From positions 186,001 through 250,000 of the forward strand of contig NZ_VWWP01000005.1 of the NCBI RefSeq assembly GCF_011752975.1: DNA of 64,000 nt, read 5' to 3'. This DNA comes from Chryseobacterium sp. Tr-659 (GTDB lineage Bacteria > Bacteroidota > Bacteroidia > Flavobacteriales > Weeksellaceae). The position numbers and the translations under genes are program-made. Position 1 is the first letter of the stretch; every line of letters begins with the position of its first letter. Under the pieces are notes generated by a model. That model searched no databases and was not told where the DNA came from. It saw only the letters and a program-made list of their open reading frames with translations. This document shows, in pieces, positions 1-7,875 of the stretch.

Positions 1-92
1 AACTTCTTCAGCGTGTCCCTTTAAAATATATTGCATCTTATATTGGAATTACTCCACAGGCTTTAAGCAGAATCCGCAGACAGATTAATTAA
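1..92 (+). CDS. Crp/Fnr-family transcriptional regulator, C-terminal fragment
   Basis: Only the last 29 codons lie in the window, read from base 3 to a TAA at 90-92. The peptide contains VPLKYIASYIGITPQALSRI, which matches the recognition-helix end of the winged helix-turn-helix in Crp/Fnr-type regulators; Bacteroidota members often end a few residues after ALSRIRR. The cyclic-nucleotide-binding-like N-terminal part lies upstream of the window, so effector and targets cannot be judged. Confidence 0.75.
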   Translation, partial: LLQRVPLKYIASYIGITPQALSRIRRQIN

Positions 93-142
93 CATAGGTT
101 CATTGTATATATTTTCTCTTCTCCTGAACTTTGCAGGAAAAT

Positions 143-730
143 ATGACAATGAATTTATCTATTCTTGCTTACGGAAATCACATTTTAAAGCAAAAATGCT
201 CAAAAATCAAGGAAAACACTTCTGAAATCCAGAAATTGATAACCGATATGTGGGATACTATGGAAAATGCCAATGGCTGCGGCCTTGCTTCTCCTCAGAT
301 CGGAAAACCTTTACAGCTTTTTGTTGCGGACAGCCAAATTATTTATAAAAATCTGGACACAGAAGATCAGATATTATATTTCGGAAAGGATGATAAAGGA
401 ATTAAAGAAACCTTCATCAATGCAAAAATCATTGACAGATCGGAAGAAACCTGGGATGATTATGAAGGCTGTCTGAGTATTCCCGGACTTTCCCAAAAAA
501 TAAAAAGGCCCTGGGCCATTACTATTGAATATCTTGATCACAATTTCACAAAACATACAAAAATGTTCACAGGATTAACCGCCCGAATTGTCCAGCATGA
601 ATACGATCATACTTTGGGAATCTTATATACCGACCACCTGAAACCTCTGACCAAAAAAATGATGGAATCCAGGCTTAAAAAAATTATCAATGGGAATGTA
701 GCAGTGGGATATCCGATGAAGTTTTTATAA
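143..730 (+). CDS. def: Peptide deformylase
   Basis: Removes the N-formyl group from nascent polypeptides in the cytoplasm using a metal centre. All three family motifs are present: GLASPQIG (residues 47-54), EGCLS with metal ligand Cys110, and QHEYDH with His152 and His156 as ligands and Glu153 as catalyst. Length (195 aa) is normal to slightly long; an insertion around residues 66-90 separates motifs 1 and 2. The frame is open from a TTG at 131, but ATG 143 (preceded by AGGAAA) or ATG 149 are better starts. Motif 1 reads GLASPQ rather than the commoner GLAAPQ. Bacteroidota often carry two deformylases, and this could be the accessory copy because it sits apart from translation genes. Confidence 0.93.
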   Translation: MTMNLSILAYGNHILKQKCSKIKENTSEIQKLITDMWDTMENANGCGLASPQIGKPLQLFVADSQIIYKNLDTEDQILYFGKDDKGIKETFINAKIIDRSEETWDDYEGCLSIPGLSQKIKRPWAITIEYLDHNFTKHTKMFTGLTARIVQHEYDHTLGILYTDHLKPLTKKMMESRLKKIINGNVAVGYPMKFL

Positions 731-875
731 ATCGGGTACTCATCATGCAAGTCATGAATCTAAACTTGTACAGGTTTTTAAAATAGTCTGGTTCATTTTA
801 ACTATTCAGATGTAAAATAATTTTGATTACAAAACATTAATAATTAATTTTACTCCTCACACCATCCATAAATCT

Positions 876-1280
876 ATGAAAAAAACATTCCTCTTTCTTT
901 TCATAACACTTCTGTTCATCTCTTGTGAAAAAGATTGTTATAATGCACCACAACCCATTGTTTTTGAGTTCGCCAATTCCAATAATGAAAATCTTATCAC
1001 GAACGGAACATTAACAACCTATTCAGTTCAGGACGAGAATAATGTTAATGTACAATTAACGAAAACATCCGACAACAGGGTTATTTTAGAAAATGTAGGG
1101 GCCTATAACGGAACAAAAAACTATAAGTTTTATTCTAACATTAAAAATCTTGATTTTTCAATCCAATCATCGGAATTTAAAGGAGGCTGTGATGGTTTTC
1201 AGATCAATAAATTAACGTTTACAGGCATCGGAATTGACGTAAAAGATGAAAAAGGCTATTACAAAATTGTGTTGCAATAA
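876..1280 (+). CDS. Small surface or periplasmic lipoprotein, unknown function
   Basis: A 134-aa protein with a lipoprotein signal: a hydrophobic stretch at residues 4-15 ending in the lipobox FISC, with lipidated Cys17. The following EKD is acidic, as expected for surface-exported lipoproteins in Flavobacteriia. The mature part is polar and probably beta-rich, with two more cysteines (Cys21 and one near residue 104) that could form a disulfide. No domain is recognised. A promoter for the next gene overlaps the 3' end, so the two genes are probably transcribed separately despite the short gap. Confidence 0.7.
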   Translation: MKKTFLFLFITLLFISCEKDCYNAPQPIVFEFANSNNENLITNGTLTTYSVQDENNVNVQLTKTSDNRVILENVGAYNGTKNYKFYSNIKNLDFSIQSSEFKGGCDGFQINKLTFTGIGIDVKDEKGYYKIVLQ

Positions 1281-1300
1281 ATTTAACTTTGCTAAATTTG
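1272..1300 (+). promoter_or_regulatory. Bacteroidota-type promoter for the 1314 gene
   Basis: TTG at 1272-1274, an 18-bp spacer and TAAATTTG at 1293-1300 match the -33/-7 pattern of Bacteroidota promoters. A second -7-like box, TAACTTTG, lies at 1284-1291. The -33 part is inside the end of the preceding coding region. Confidence 0.5.
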
Positions 1301-1313
1301 TAAAAACAATTGA

Positions 1314-1919
1314 ATGAGAGTGTTGTTTCCGACTTTATTGTTATTATCCGGCTTGGTTTTCGGCCAGAAAGCGGTCCCTCCCGATTTTAAAAAAATACCG
1401 GAAATCTTAGATAATATAGATCTACTCTACCCGTTCATTGTTCCGGATAAAGCTTATGCGTACTGGCGGGTTCTCAGCAATGATACCGATTATGAAAAAG
1501 CGGTTATCTATGAGAGCCAGGCTCCTGATTTTATGACCATTAATGAACCTGTACCGGAAAAAGGATTCTTCCAGAAATGTATTGGTAACAACTGTTTTTC
1601 ATACATTCTTGCATGCAAAAATGAAAGATCTGTTTATTTTTCTAATGAGGAGCAATTAAGAGACTTTATAGGAACCGTGGACAATCTTCCTGAAGCTATT
1701 TTACTGGCCAAAACTTATGGTTATTCGGTAGATACCAGCAATCGTTTTACCGGGACTTACAAAATTGAAGACCGTCATATCTCCATGTATCTGATGCAGT
1801 CGAAAGGCTGCCCGGCTGTGAAAGAGTCTTTTTTAGTTAAAATCAATAGAAAAACCGGAAAATTAGACGCAAAAAGCAATGGGGTTTATGCAAAGGATGA
1901 AAACTGTTCTGCTTTGTAA
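1314..1919 (+). CDS. Secreted hypothetical protein
   Basis: A 201-aa protein with a cleavable signal peptide: hydrophobic residues 4-15 and a likely cleavage after VFG at the glutamine of GQKA. The mature protein has five cysteines, including a CIGNNCF pair and one near the C-terminus, suggesting disulfides in the periplasm or outside the cell. No domain is recognised. The start codon lies only about 14 bases after the -7 box at 1293-1300, so the mRNA leader is very short. The promoter evidence and normal codon use support a real gene; function is unknown. Confidence 0.7.
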   Translation: MRVLFPTLLLLSGLVFGQKAVPPDFKKIPEILDNIDLLYPFIVPDKAYAYWRVLSNDTDYEKAVIYESQAPDFMTINEPVPEKGFFQKCIGNNCFSYILACKNERSVYFSNEEQLRDFIGTVDNLPEAILLAKTYGYSVDTSNRFTGTYKIEDRHISMYLMQSKGCPAVKESFLVKINRKTGKLDAKSNGVYAKDENCSAL

Positions 1920-2006
1920 CTATTTTTTTGGGAAATACTAAGACACAAATAAGATTATAGGGGTTCATTTTATCTTCGATAAAATTGATTTTCTGATATA
2001 TTTTAT

Positions 2007-2083
2007 AAACCATTAAGATTTTTAAAAATGAATAAAAGGCAAATATTCATTATTCTCATTTTCTTTATCAACCTTAATGGTTT
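2007..2083. repeat. Inverted repeat in the 1920-2102 spacer
   Basis: aaaccattaagatt (2007-2020) and aaccttaatggttt (2070-2083) are inverted copies matching at 13 of 14 positions, 49 bases apart. It lies between two convergent genes and could form a long hairpin. A 21-codon hydrophobic frame (ATG 2028 to TAA 2093) lies inside it. No function can be assigned. Confidence 0.4.
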
Positions 2084-2102
2084 AATTTTATAATATACTT
2101 TT

Positions 2103-3503
2103 TTATATATTAACGGCTCCCTGTCCGGATGCAATGAGATAAGCTTCCTTTAGAGTTTCAGAATAGGTTGGGTGTGCGTAGGAAATACGGAACATATCTT
2201 CAGCTGTGACTTCATATTCCTGTGCAATTACACCCTGCGCAATTAAATCGGCTGCTCTTGCACCAATGATATGTACTCCCAGCACTTCACCATATTTAGG
2301 GTCTACCAGCACTTTTGCAAAACCGTCCATATCCATTGATGCCCTCGCTCTTGCACTGGCAGAAAACGGGAATTTTCCTATATTATATGCTATGTTATTT
2401 TTTTTCAGCTCTTCTTCAGTATATCCTACTGAGGCTACTTCAGGCCAGGTATAAACGACAGAAGGAATACGGTTGTAGTGAATATGACGTTTTTGTCCGT
2501 TAATGGTTTCCACAACATAAACACCTTCTTCTTCAGCCTTGTGAGCCAGCATTGCCCCGCCAATCACATCTCCGATAGCATAGATTGTAGAAACTGAGGT
2601 TTGATTGTTTTCATTTACTTTAATAAATCCACGACTGTCAAGTTCTACATCCGTATTTTCAAGCCCAAGGCCTTTTATATATGGACTTCTTCCCACTGCT
2701 ACCAAAATATAATCCGCCTCCAGGCTCTCTTCTGTTCCGTTCTTGTCTTTGAAAAAAGCGTTAGCAGTTGAACCTGAATTCTCTACTTTATAAACAGCTT
2801 GATTTAAACGGATATCAATTCCTTCTTTTTTAAGGATTTTCTGTAATGTTTTTCCCAGTTCGTTATCCATTGCGGCAATCAGGTGGTCTGCATACTCAAG
2901 AATGGTTACTTTTGTGCCGATACGATTGAAAATAGAAGCCATTTCTACCCCTATTACTCCTCCGCCAATAATCGCCATAGATTCTGGTTTTTCCTTTAAT
3001 GATAAAGCCTCTGTAGAGGTAATGATTCTTTTTTTGTCAATTTCAACTCCCGGAATAGTTGACGGCTTTGAGCCTGTCGCAATGATATAATGCTTCGCTG
3101 TAATCGTCTTTACTTCGGTCTCGTTAATGACCCGTATGGTTGTGTTATTGATAAAACCTGCCGTTCCTTTCAAACGCGTGATCTTATTTTTATTCATCAG
3201 GAAATCAAGCCCAGCTGTATTTTTGGAAACCACATCCGATTTTCTTCTGTACATCTGTAAAAAATCGAGTTTTACTTCCTCCAGATTGATTCCATGTTCT
3301 TTAAACTTATGCTGTGCTTCTGCATAATGATGAGTACTGTCCAACAAAGCCTTGGTTGGAATACAGCCTACATTGGTGCATGTTCCTCCTAACGTGTCAT
3401 ATTTCTCTATGATTACGGTTTTATAACCTAACTGTGCGCTTCTTATCGCAGCTACGTATCCTCCGGGGCCTGACCCTATTACGGCAATATCATAATGATC
3501 CAT
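2103..3503 (-). CDS. lpdA: Dihydrolipoyl dehydrogenase (E3)
   Basis: Flavoprotein that reoxidises the dihydrolipoyl groups of 2-oxoacid dehydrogenase complexes (and glycine cleavage) with NAD+. Visible: FAD-binding GSGPGG (residues 10-15), the redox disulfide CTNVGC (Cys42/Cys47), an NAD-binding GGGVIG in the middle, the second FAD motif AIGDVIGG, and the His444-Glu449 active-site dyad in AHPTYSETL near the C-terminus. Length of 466 aa is typical. It is transcribed alone, divergently from an HxlR-family regulator; the shared 99-bp spacer has an 11-bp inverted repeat that may control both. No E1 or E2 genes are nearby. Mercuric or glutathione reductase is unlikely given the dyad and CxxxxC context. 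Confidence 0.95.
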   Translation of the reverse strand: MDHYDIAVIGSGPGGYVAAIRSAQLGYKTVIIEKYDTLGGTCTNVGCIPTKALLDSTHHYAEAQHKFKEHGINLEEVKLDFLQMYRRKSDVVSKNTAGLDFLMNKNKITRLKGTAGFINNTTIRVINETEVKTITAKHYIIATGSKPSTIPGVEIDKKRIITSTEALSLKEKPESMAIIGGGVIGVEMASIFNRIGTKVTILEYADHLIAAMDNELGKTLQKILKKEGIDIRLNQAVYKVENSGSTANAFFKDKNGTEESLEADYILVAVGRSPYIKGLGLENTDVELDSRGFIKVNENNQTSVSTIYAIGDVIGGAMLAHKAEEEGVYVVETINGQKRHIHYNRIPSVVYTWPEVASVGYTEEELKKNNIAYNIGKFPFSASARARASMDMDGFAKVLVDPKYGEVLGVHIIGARAADLIAQGVIAQEYEVTAEDMFRISYAHPTYSETLKEAYLIASGQGAVNI

Positions 3504-3532
3504 TTGATTTATTAATTTTTTATGATTAAATT

Positions 3533-3583
3533 TACTTGCAAAATAAAAGCGAATTTAAAACAAATACTTTCGTTTTGCAAGTA
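3533..3583. promoter_or_regulatory. Candidate operator between lpdA and hxlR-type gene
   Basis: tacttgcaaaa (3533-3543) and ttttgcaagta (3573-3583) are perfect 11-bp inverted copies, centres 40 bp apart. Each half overlaps a TTTTGC sequence that could be part of a -7 box, one for each divergent gene. The arrangement suits an autoregulating HxlR dimer; binding is inferred. Confidence 0.45.
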
Positions 3584-3602
3584 TTATTTTATAATTAATA
3601 TT

Positions 3603-4010
3603 ATGGGTAAAAAAAGATCAGACTGTCCTATCAGCTGCTCATTGGAAATGTGGGGAGATAAATGGTCGTTGCTAATTATTCGTGATCTCATGATCAAAAA
3701 GGAATGCACATATGGAGATTTCCAGAAAGCTGATGAAAAAATAGCAAGCAATATCCTTGCTTCCAGACTGCAAAATTTATTGGATCATGGAATTATCGAT
3801 AAGAAGGACCATCCGGACAGCAAGTTAAAGATTCTGTATTTCCTCACTCAAAAAGGTATTGATCTGGTTCCTGTAATCGTGGAAATTAATCTTTGGGGTG
3901 ATCAATATTTAACGATTCCTGATGACCGTAAAAAATTAATGGAAGACATCAAAAGGGATAAAGAAGATTTTATAAAAAGAGCAAAAAAATATCTTTCTGC
4001 AAAAGATTAA
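3603..4010 (+). CDS. HxlR-family winged-helix regulator
   Basis: DNA-binding regulator of the HxlR type (YodB, HypR and relatives), which often sense aldehydes, quinones or oxidants through an N-terminal cysteine. The ATG at 3603 gives 135 aa; the frame stays open further upstream but would run through the inverted-repeat spacer. Family features are CPISCSLEMWGDKWSLLIIR at residues 8-27, then a winged helix with ILASRLQNLLDHGIID and a YFLTQKG wing. Two N-terminal cysteines, Cys8 and Cys12, are candidate sensors. The next gene in the same direction, 106 bp on, is a YqhD-type aldehyde reductase. An aldehyde- or electrophile-responsive circuit is a reasonable inference. Confidence 0.85.
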   Translation: MGKKRSDCPISCSLEMWGDKWSLLIIRDLMIKKECTYGDFQKADEKIASNILASRLQNLLDHGIIDKKDHPDSKLKILYFLTQKGIDLVPVIVEINLWGDQYLTIPDDRKKLMEDIKRDKEDFIKRAKKYLSAKD

Positions 4011-4116
4011 ATACAACAATAGCTTTCATGAAATTCAATCATAGTAATTTTAAAATTTCATTAACTCACTTTTCCTTTTTCATTCCGTAAATTTGGGTTA
4101 AAATAAATTTAGAACA

Positions 4117-5280
4117 ATGCTTAATTTCGAGTTTAAAAATCCGACAAAAATACTTTTCGGGAAAGGCGAAATCGCTAAAATTTCCAATGAAATTCCTAAA
4201 GATGCCAGAATATTAATGATCTACGGCGGCGGAAGCATCAAAAATAATGGTGTTTACGATCAGGTAAAAGAAGCTTTGAAGGATCATGAGGTATATGAAT
4301 TTGGCGGGGTTCCTGCCAATCCGGAGTATGAAGTCTTAATCAATGCATTAAGTTTTATAAAGGAAAAAAATATTACTTATCTTCTTGCTGTAGGTGGCGG
4401 ATCTGTAATTGACGGGACAAAATTCATCTCTGCGGCTGCCCATTATAATGGTGAGCCCTGGGATATTCTGAGAAAATCGGTAAGAACTTTTGAGGGGGAA
4501 GGAATGCCTTTCGGAAGTATTTTAACTCTTCCTGCCACGGGCTCTGAAATGAATTCAGGTTATGTAATTTCCAGAAGAGAAACGAATGAGAAGCTTTCAT
4601 CAGGAGGCCCCGGATTATTTCCTCAATTCTCAGTATTAGATCCGGAAGTGATCAGATCTATTCCAAAAAATCAGATCGTGAACGGAATCACTGATGCTTA
4701 CACTCACGTATTGGAACAATATATGACCGCTCCTTCGTCTGCAGATCTTCAGGAAAGAATTGCGGAAAGCATTCTGATCAGTCTTCAGGAAACGGCTCCA
4801 AAAGTATTGGCAGATGACTTTAATTATGATGCTGCCGGAAACTTTATGTGGTGCTGTACAATGGCTTTAAACGGCCTTATCCAGAAGGGAGTAATCACAG
4901 ACTGGGCCGTACATGCTATGGGACATGAACTGACAGCTTATTTCGGCATTGATCATGCAAGAACCCTGGCTATCATTGCACCGTCTCACTACCGCTATAA
5001 TTTTGAAGATAAAAAAGGAAAACTGGCTCAGTATGCTGAAAGAGTTTGGGGTATTAAAGATGGAAGTATAGAAGAAAAAGCGGAACTGGGAATCAAGAAA
5101 CTGGAGGAATTCTTCCACAGTCTTCATATCAATACCAAACTTTCTGAATATACGGAAGATTACAAAGGAACTGCTGAAAGAGTAGAAAAAGCCTTTACTG
5201 AAAGAAACTGGCTGGGACTTGGAGAATATAAAAAACTGACTCCGCAGGACGCGCATAAGATTGTGGAGATGAGTTATTAA
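4117..5280 (+). CDS. Iron-containing/NADPH-dependent alcohol dehydrogenase, YqhD type
   Basis: Group III alcohol dehydrogenase that reduces toxic short-chain aldehydes with NADPH. The nucleotide-binding loops GGGSIKNNG (38-46) and GGGSVIDGTK (93-102) and all four metal ligands are present: Asp193 and His197 in GITDAYTH, His266 in VHAMGH, and His280 in GIDH. These match the YqhD ligand set at the same spacing, shifted by one residue. 387 aa is full length. It follows the HxlR regulator by 106 bp and may share its promoter. Substrate cannot be told from sequence; butanol dehydrogenase BdhA is a close alternative name. Confidence 0.9.
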   Translation: MLNFEFKNPTKILFGKGEIAKISNEIPKDARILMIYGGGSIKNNGVYDQVKEALKDHEVYEFGGVPANPEYEVLINALSFIKEKNITYLLAVGGGSVIDGTKFISAAAHYNGEPWDILRKSVRTFEGEGMPFGSILTLPATGSEMNSGYVISRRETNEKLSSGGPGLFPQFSVLDPEVIRSIPKNQIVNGITDAYTHVLEQYMTAPSSADLQERIAESILISLQETAPKVLADDFNYDAAGNFMWCCTMALNGLIQKGVITDWAVHAMGHELTAYFGIDHARTLAIIAPSHYRYNFEDKKGKLAQYAERVWGIKDGSIEEKAELGIKKLEEFFHSLHINTKLSEYTEDYKGTAERVEKAFTERNWLGLGEYKKLTPQDAHKIVEMSY

Positions 5281-5284
5281 TTTT

Positions 5285-5351
5285 TTGGCTAAAGCCAATG
5301 GCATATAATTTTTATAGCAGGCGGGTTAAAACCCGCCTCTTTTGATATGGA
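5285..5351. repeat. Dispersed ggctaaagcc repeat with hairpin, copy 1
   Basis: ggctaaagcc at 5287-5296 is followed by the near-palindrome aggcgggttaaaacccgcct at 5319-5338 and then cttttgatat. Related copies lie at 27139-27205 and 42437-42466. Here the hairpin follows the alcohol dehydrogenase stop by about 40 bases and could also act as its terminator. Confidence 0.6.
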
Positions 5352-5514
5352 GTGGAGAACATTTTTAATCTTTCATTTTATAAAATTCAAATCCTTATTT
5401 GTTTTTCAAAACCATTATATCACCCTCTATAATTATTTAATTTATAAACATTCGTTTAAAAAGTCGTTATTTCATTACGGATATTTCAAATTTATTTATA
5501 TTTTAGCACATTCT

Positions 5515-5522
5515 TAAATTTG
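5515..5522 (+). promoter_or_regulatory. -7 box very close to the 5528 start codon
   Basis: TAAATTTG at 5515-5522 fits the -7 consensus. The ATG begins six bases after its last base, about where transcription would start, so the mRNA may be leaderless or nearly so. No clear -33 box is seen. Confidence 0.45.
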
Positions 5523-5527
5523 TAAAA

Positions 5528-5989
5528 ATGAAAAAACAACTACTTTTATTTGCCTTTTCTGCCCTGGCACTTACTTCTTGTAAAGATGATGATATTCAAG
5601 CATATGAAATGGAGATTATGCAGGGAGATTGGAAGGAAGTTAAAAGGGAAGTAATTTCCGGAAAAGACAATAAAACGGTGCTTAAAACTGAGATTTCTAC
5701 AGGATGTGCAACTAAAAATACGCTTTTCTTCAGAACAGATTTTTATGTAAGCTATACGGCCTATACAGGAACTGGAGCAGACTGCCAGCCTAATGCTAAA
5801 AGCGAAGGAAGATTCACTTATGACGGAGACACAAAGATTTTAGGAATTAAATTTGACAAGGAAGAAAATATGAGTTACAGAGTTGATGTTTTAACCAGTA
5901 AAGATCTGAGATTAGCTCAACAATTTGGAAATTTTGATATGGATGGAGACAAAATCCCGGATATTAATTACATAACTTACAAAAGATAG
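5528..5989 (+). CDS. Lipocalin-like surface lipoprotein
   Basis: A 153-aa lipoprotein: signal residues 1-17, lipobox LTSC with Cys18, then KDDD, an acidic stretch like the surface-export signal of Bacteroidota lipoproteins. The mature part starts with GDWKEVKRE, a pattern common at the start of small lipocalin-like domains, and runs as alternating beta-type segments. A cysteine pair (CATKN and ADCQ) may form a disulfide. The C-terminus contains DMDGDKIPD, which looks like a calcium-type loop. It is followed directly by a strong hairpin terminator, so it is probably monocistronic. Ligand unknown. Confidence 0.75.
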   Translation: MKKQLLLFAFSALALTSCKDDDIQAYEMEIMQGDWKEVKREVISGKDNKTVLKTEISTGCATKNTLFFRTDFYVSYTAYTGTGADCQPNAKSEGRFTYDGDTKILGIKFDKEENMSYRVDVLTSKDLRLAQQFGNFDMDGDKIPDINYITYKR

Positions 5990-5993
5990 CATA

Positions 5994-6018
5994 AACTCCC
6001 GATGATCGGGAGTTTTTT
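5994..6018 (+). terminator. Intrinsic terminator
   Basis: aactcccg, loop atgat, cgggagtt followed by a T run; directly after the lipoprotein stop codon. Confidence 0.85.
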
Positions 6019-6051
6019 ATTACTTTTATCTTAAATTTAAAACTGAATATA

Positions 6052-6708
6052 ATGAAGAAGATTCTGACAGCATTTCTATTGCTGTGCTTTACCATTGCCT
6101 TTTCTCAGGAAAAAAAGCCGATGTTCTGGCAAGACATCCAGGAGTTCAAAAAAAAGGATCAACAAAACCCGCCTCCAAAGGATGCCATCTTATTTCTGGG
6201 AAGCTCATCTTTCACTAAGTGGACAGATATTGACGATTATTTTCCGGGTAAAATGATTATCAACAGAGGTTTCGGAGGCTCAAGGCTTACAGATCTTAAT
6301 TATTTTGCAGATGATCTTCTGGCTCCGTATCAGCCTAAGCAGATTATTATTTACTGTGGTGAAAATGATTTTGCAGATAATCACAAACTTAAAGCAAAAG
6401 TAGTTGTTGAAAGGTTTAAGGCTTTTTATCAAAAAATACGTGAGAGATTTCCCAATATTGAAGTAGATTACATCTCAATTAAGTATTCTCCGAGCAGAGA
6501 GGTGATTTGGCCACAGATGAAAATCGCCAATAAAAAGATTGCTGCTTTTATGAAAAAGGAACCTCATGCTGAATTCATTGATGTTACCAAAGCAATGGAA
6601 GACTCCAACGGAAATGTAAGAAAAGATATCTTTGTGGAAGATATGCTCCACTTTAAACCGGAAGGATATAAAATCTGGGCAAAAATTATGAAACCTTATA
6701 TGAAATAG
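6052..6708 (+). CDS. Secreted SGNH/GDSL-family esterase
   Basis: An exported SGNH hydrolase, the fold of lipases and of acetyl-esterases that trim glycans. A signal peptide covers residues 1-18 (cleavage near AFSQ). Four blocks are visible: FLGSSSFTKW with the probable nucleophile Ser52, GFGGSR with Gly75, GENDF with Asn105, and EDMLHFKPEGY with Asp197 and His200. 218 aa is usual for a single-domain member. It is flanked by terminators on both sides, so it is probably transcribed alone. Substrate unknown; a carbohydrate acetyl-esterase is possible. Confidence 0.85.
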   Translation: MKKILTAFLLLCFTIAFSQEKKPMFWQDIQEFKKKDQQNPPPKDAILFLGSSSFTKWTDIDDYFPGKMIINRGFGGSRLTDLNYFADDLLAPYQPKQIIIYCGENDFADNHKLKAKVVVERFKAFYQKIRERFPNIEVDYISIKYSPSREVIWPQMKIANKKIAAFMKKEPHAEFIDVTKAMEDSNGNVRKDIFVEDMLHFKPEGYKIWAKIMKPYMK

Positions 6709-6716
6709 CTAAAGTT

Positions 6717-6741
6717 AAACTCCGAAAACCGGAGTTTTTTT
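6717..6741 (+). terminator. Intrinsic terminator
   Basis: aaactccg and cggagttt form a stem around a five-base loop, followed by a T run; nine bases after the SGNH stop codon. Confidence 0.85.
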
Positions 6742-6974
6742 GTTTCTACGAAGTACATTCATCAATAAAAATGATGCTACATAGTTGTGATCCAACATAC
6801 ACAAAGAGATTTTTAAGTTAATTAATTATATCGTATTTTTTTCAATTCCTTTGTAATACCAGGCCAAATTATAAAATAATATGAAAAGGCTTAAAAACGG
6901 ATTATGATAATGATGGGCAATTATCGTTTATATGAAGCAGTAAGGGCTTCTTTAGCTTAGTTTTTCAGTAATAA

Positions 6975-7823
6975 TTAATGTAGTTTTATTACAAGTTCTT
7001 TTCTTCTGCTTTCAAGTCGGAGGTTTCCTATTTTAAGGTTTTCTTTCAGCTCATATCCGGTTCTTAATTTTAGTTCCCTGAGCTCCGTTTTCTTTAATTC
7101 AGTCTGATTAAGCCTGATTTCAACAGAGTCTGGCTCAAAAGTTATCCAATTTTTACCAGAAGCCTTTATTCTGACCCCGAAAGATCTCAGCTCTTCGGCA
7201 ATTTTCTTATAATCTTCAGGGCTGCAGTCCAGTACAATTCCTGAAAGATCTTTGATTGCTTTATCTGTATTCATTTTCTTTTCCAGAAAATCTTCTCTGC
7301 GAAAAGAACTGTATTGGGTATGGTACAAGTGGGTCAGAAAGTCGGGGTTGTAGAAAGCATACCAGATAGCAGCACTTCCTTTCAGATGGGTATAGTAGGC
7401 AGAATACCAAAGGACCTTTTCGTTTCCAAAATCCCACATTGATTCTGATCTTTCGAATTTCAGTCCTTTTTTCTTCACTTTTTTGTTGATATTATCTGAA
7501 AACGGTGCATGAACATCCCAGGAAAAGCCTATTCCCACTGCTCCCGTCTTCTCACCAAATTTATTATCCGGTCCCATTATTTCAAGATAGGTAGACTTTC
7601 CCCGTAAATAAACCGTTGTAGCTTTTTCATCTACAGGATCAAAATTTGGCAGTCCTTTGTCCAGATTAGCCCAGTTGGCAAGCTGTTTATTTGCTTTGAA
7701 CCTTTCAAAATCAGCAGAATCCAAAACAAAATAAATATGATTTAATTTCAAACCTTCATCCTGGCCAAAAGCTTTAAAACCTGATATCAGGAGAAAAATG
7801 AAGAAAAAAAGACTCCTTATCAT
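6975..7823 (-). CDS. Secreted DUF5829-like protein
   Basis: A 282-aa protein with a signal peptide (residues 1-20, cleavage near AFGQ). It begins LNHIYFVLDSADFERF and later has TYLEIMGP and GIGFSWDV, a pattern like the glyoxalase/VOC-type fold of the family I recall as DUF5829; that name is from memory. No complete metal-ligand set can be pointed to. The C-terminal third is rich in Lys, Arg and Leu. It lies downstream of the DEAD-box helicase but beyond that gene's terminator, so it is probably separate. Function unknown. Confidence 0.65.
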   Translation of the reverse strand: MIRSLFFFIFLLISGFKAFGQDEGLKLNHIYFVLDSADFERFKANKQLANWANLDKGLPNFDPVDEKATTVYLRGKSTYLEIMGPDNKFGEKTGAVGIGFSWDVHAPFSDNINKKVKKKGLKFERSESMWDFGNEKVLWYSAYYTHLKGSAAIWYAFYNPDFLTHLYHTQYSSFRREDFLEKKMNTDKAIKDLSGIVLDCSPEDYKKIAEELRSFGVRIKASGKNWITFEPDSVEIRLNQTELKKTELRELKLRTGYELKENLKIGNLRLESRRKELVIKLH

Positions 7824-7849
7824 TTTAAATTATTTGGTATTAAATCTAA

Positions 7850-7875
7850 TAAAAAAATCCCTTAACGGGATTTCT
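7850..7875 (-). terminator. Terminator of the DEAD-box helicase
   Basis: aaatccc (7855-7861) pairs with gggattt (7867-7873). On the minus strand the hairpin follows the helicase stop at once and is followed by a T run. Confidence 0.8.

Noticed and set aside
4867..5304. 145-codon minus-strand frame
   Set aside because: Antisense shadow of the alcohol dehydrogenase, Phe/Ser-rich.
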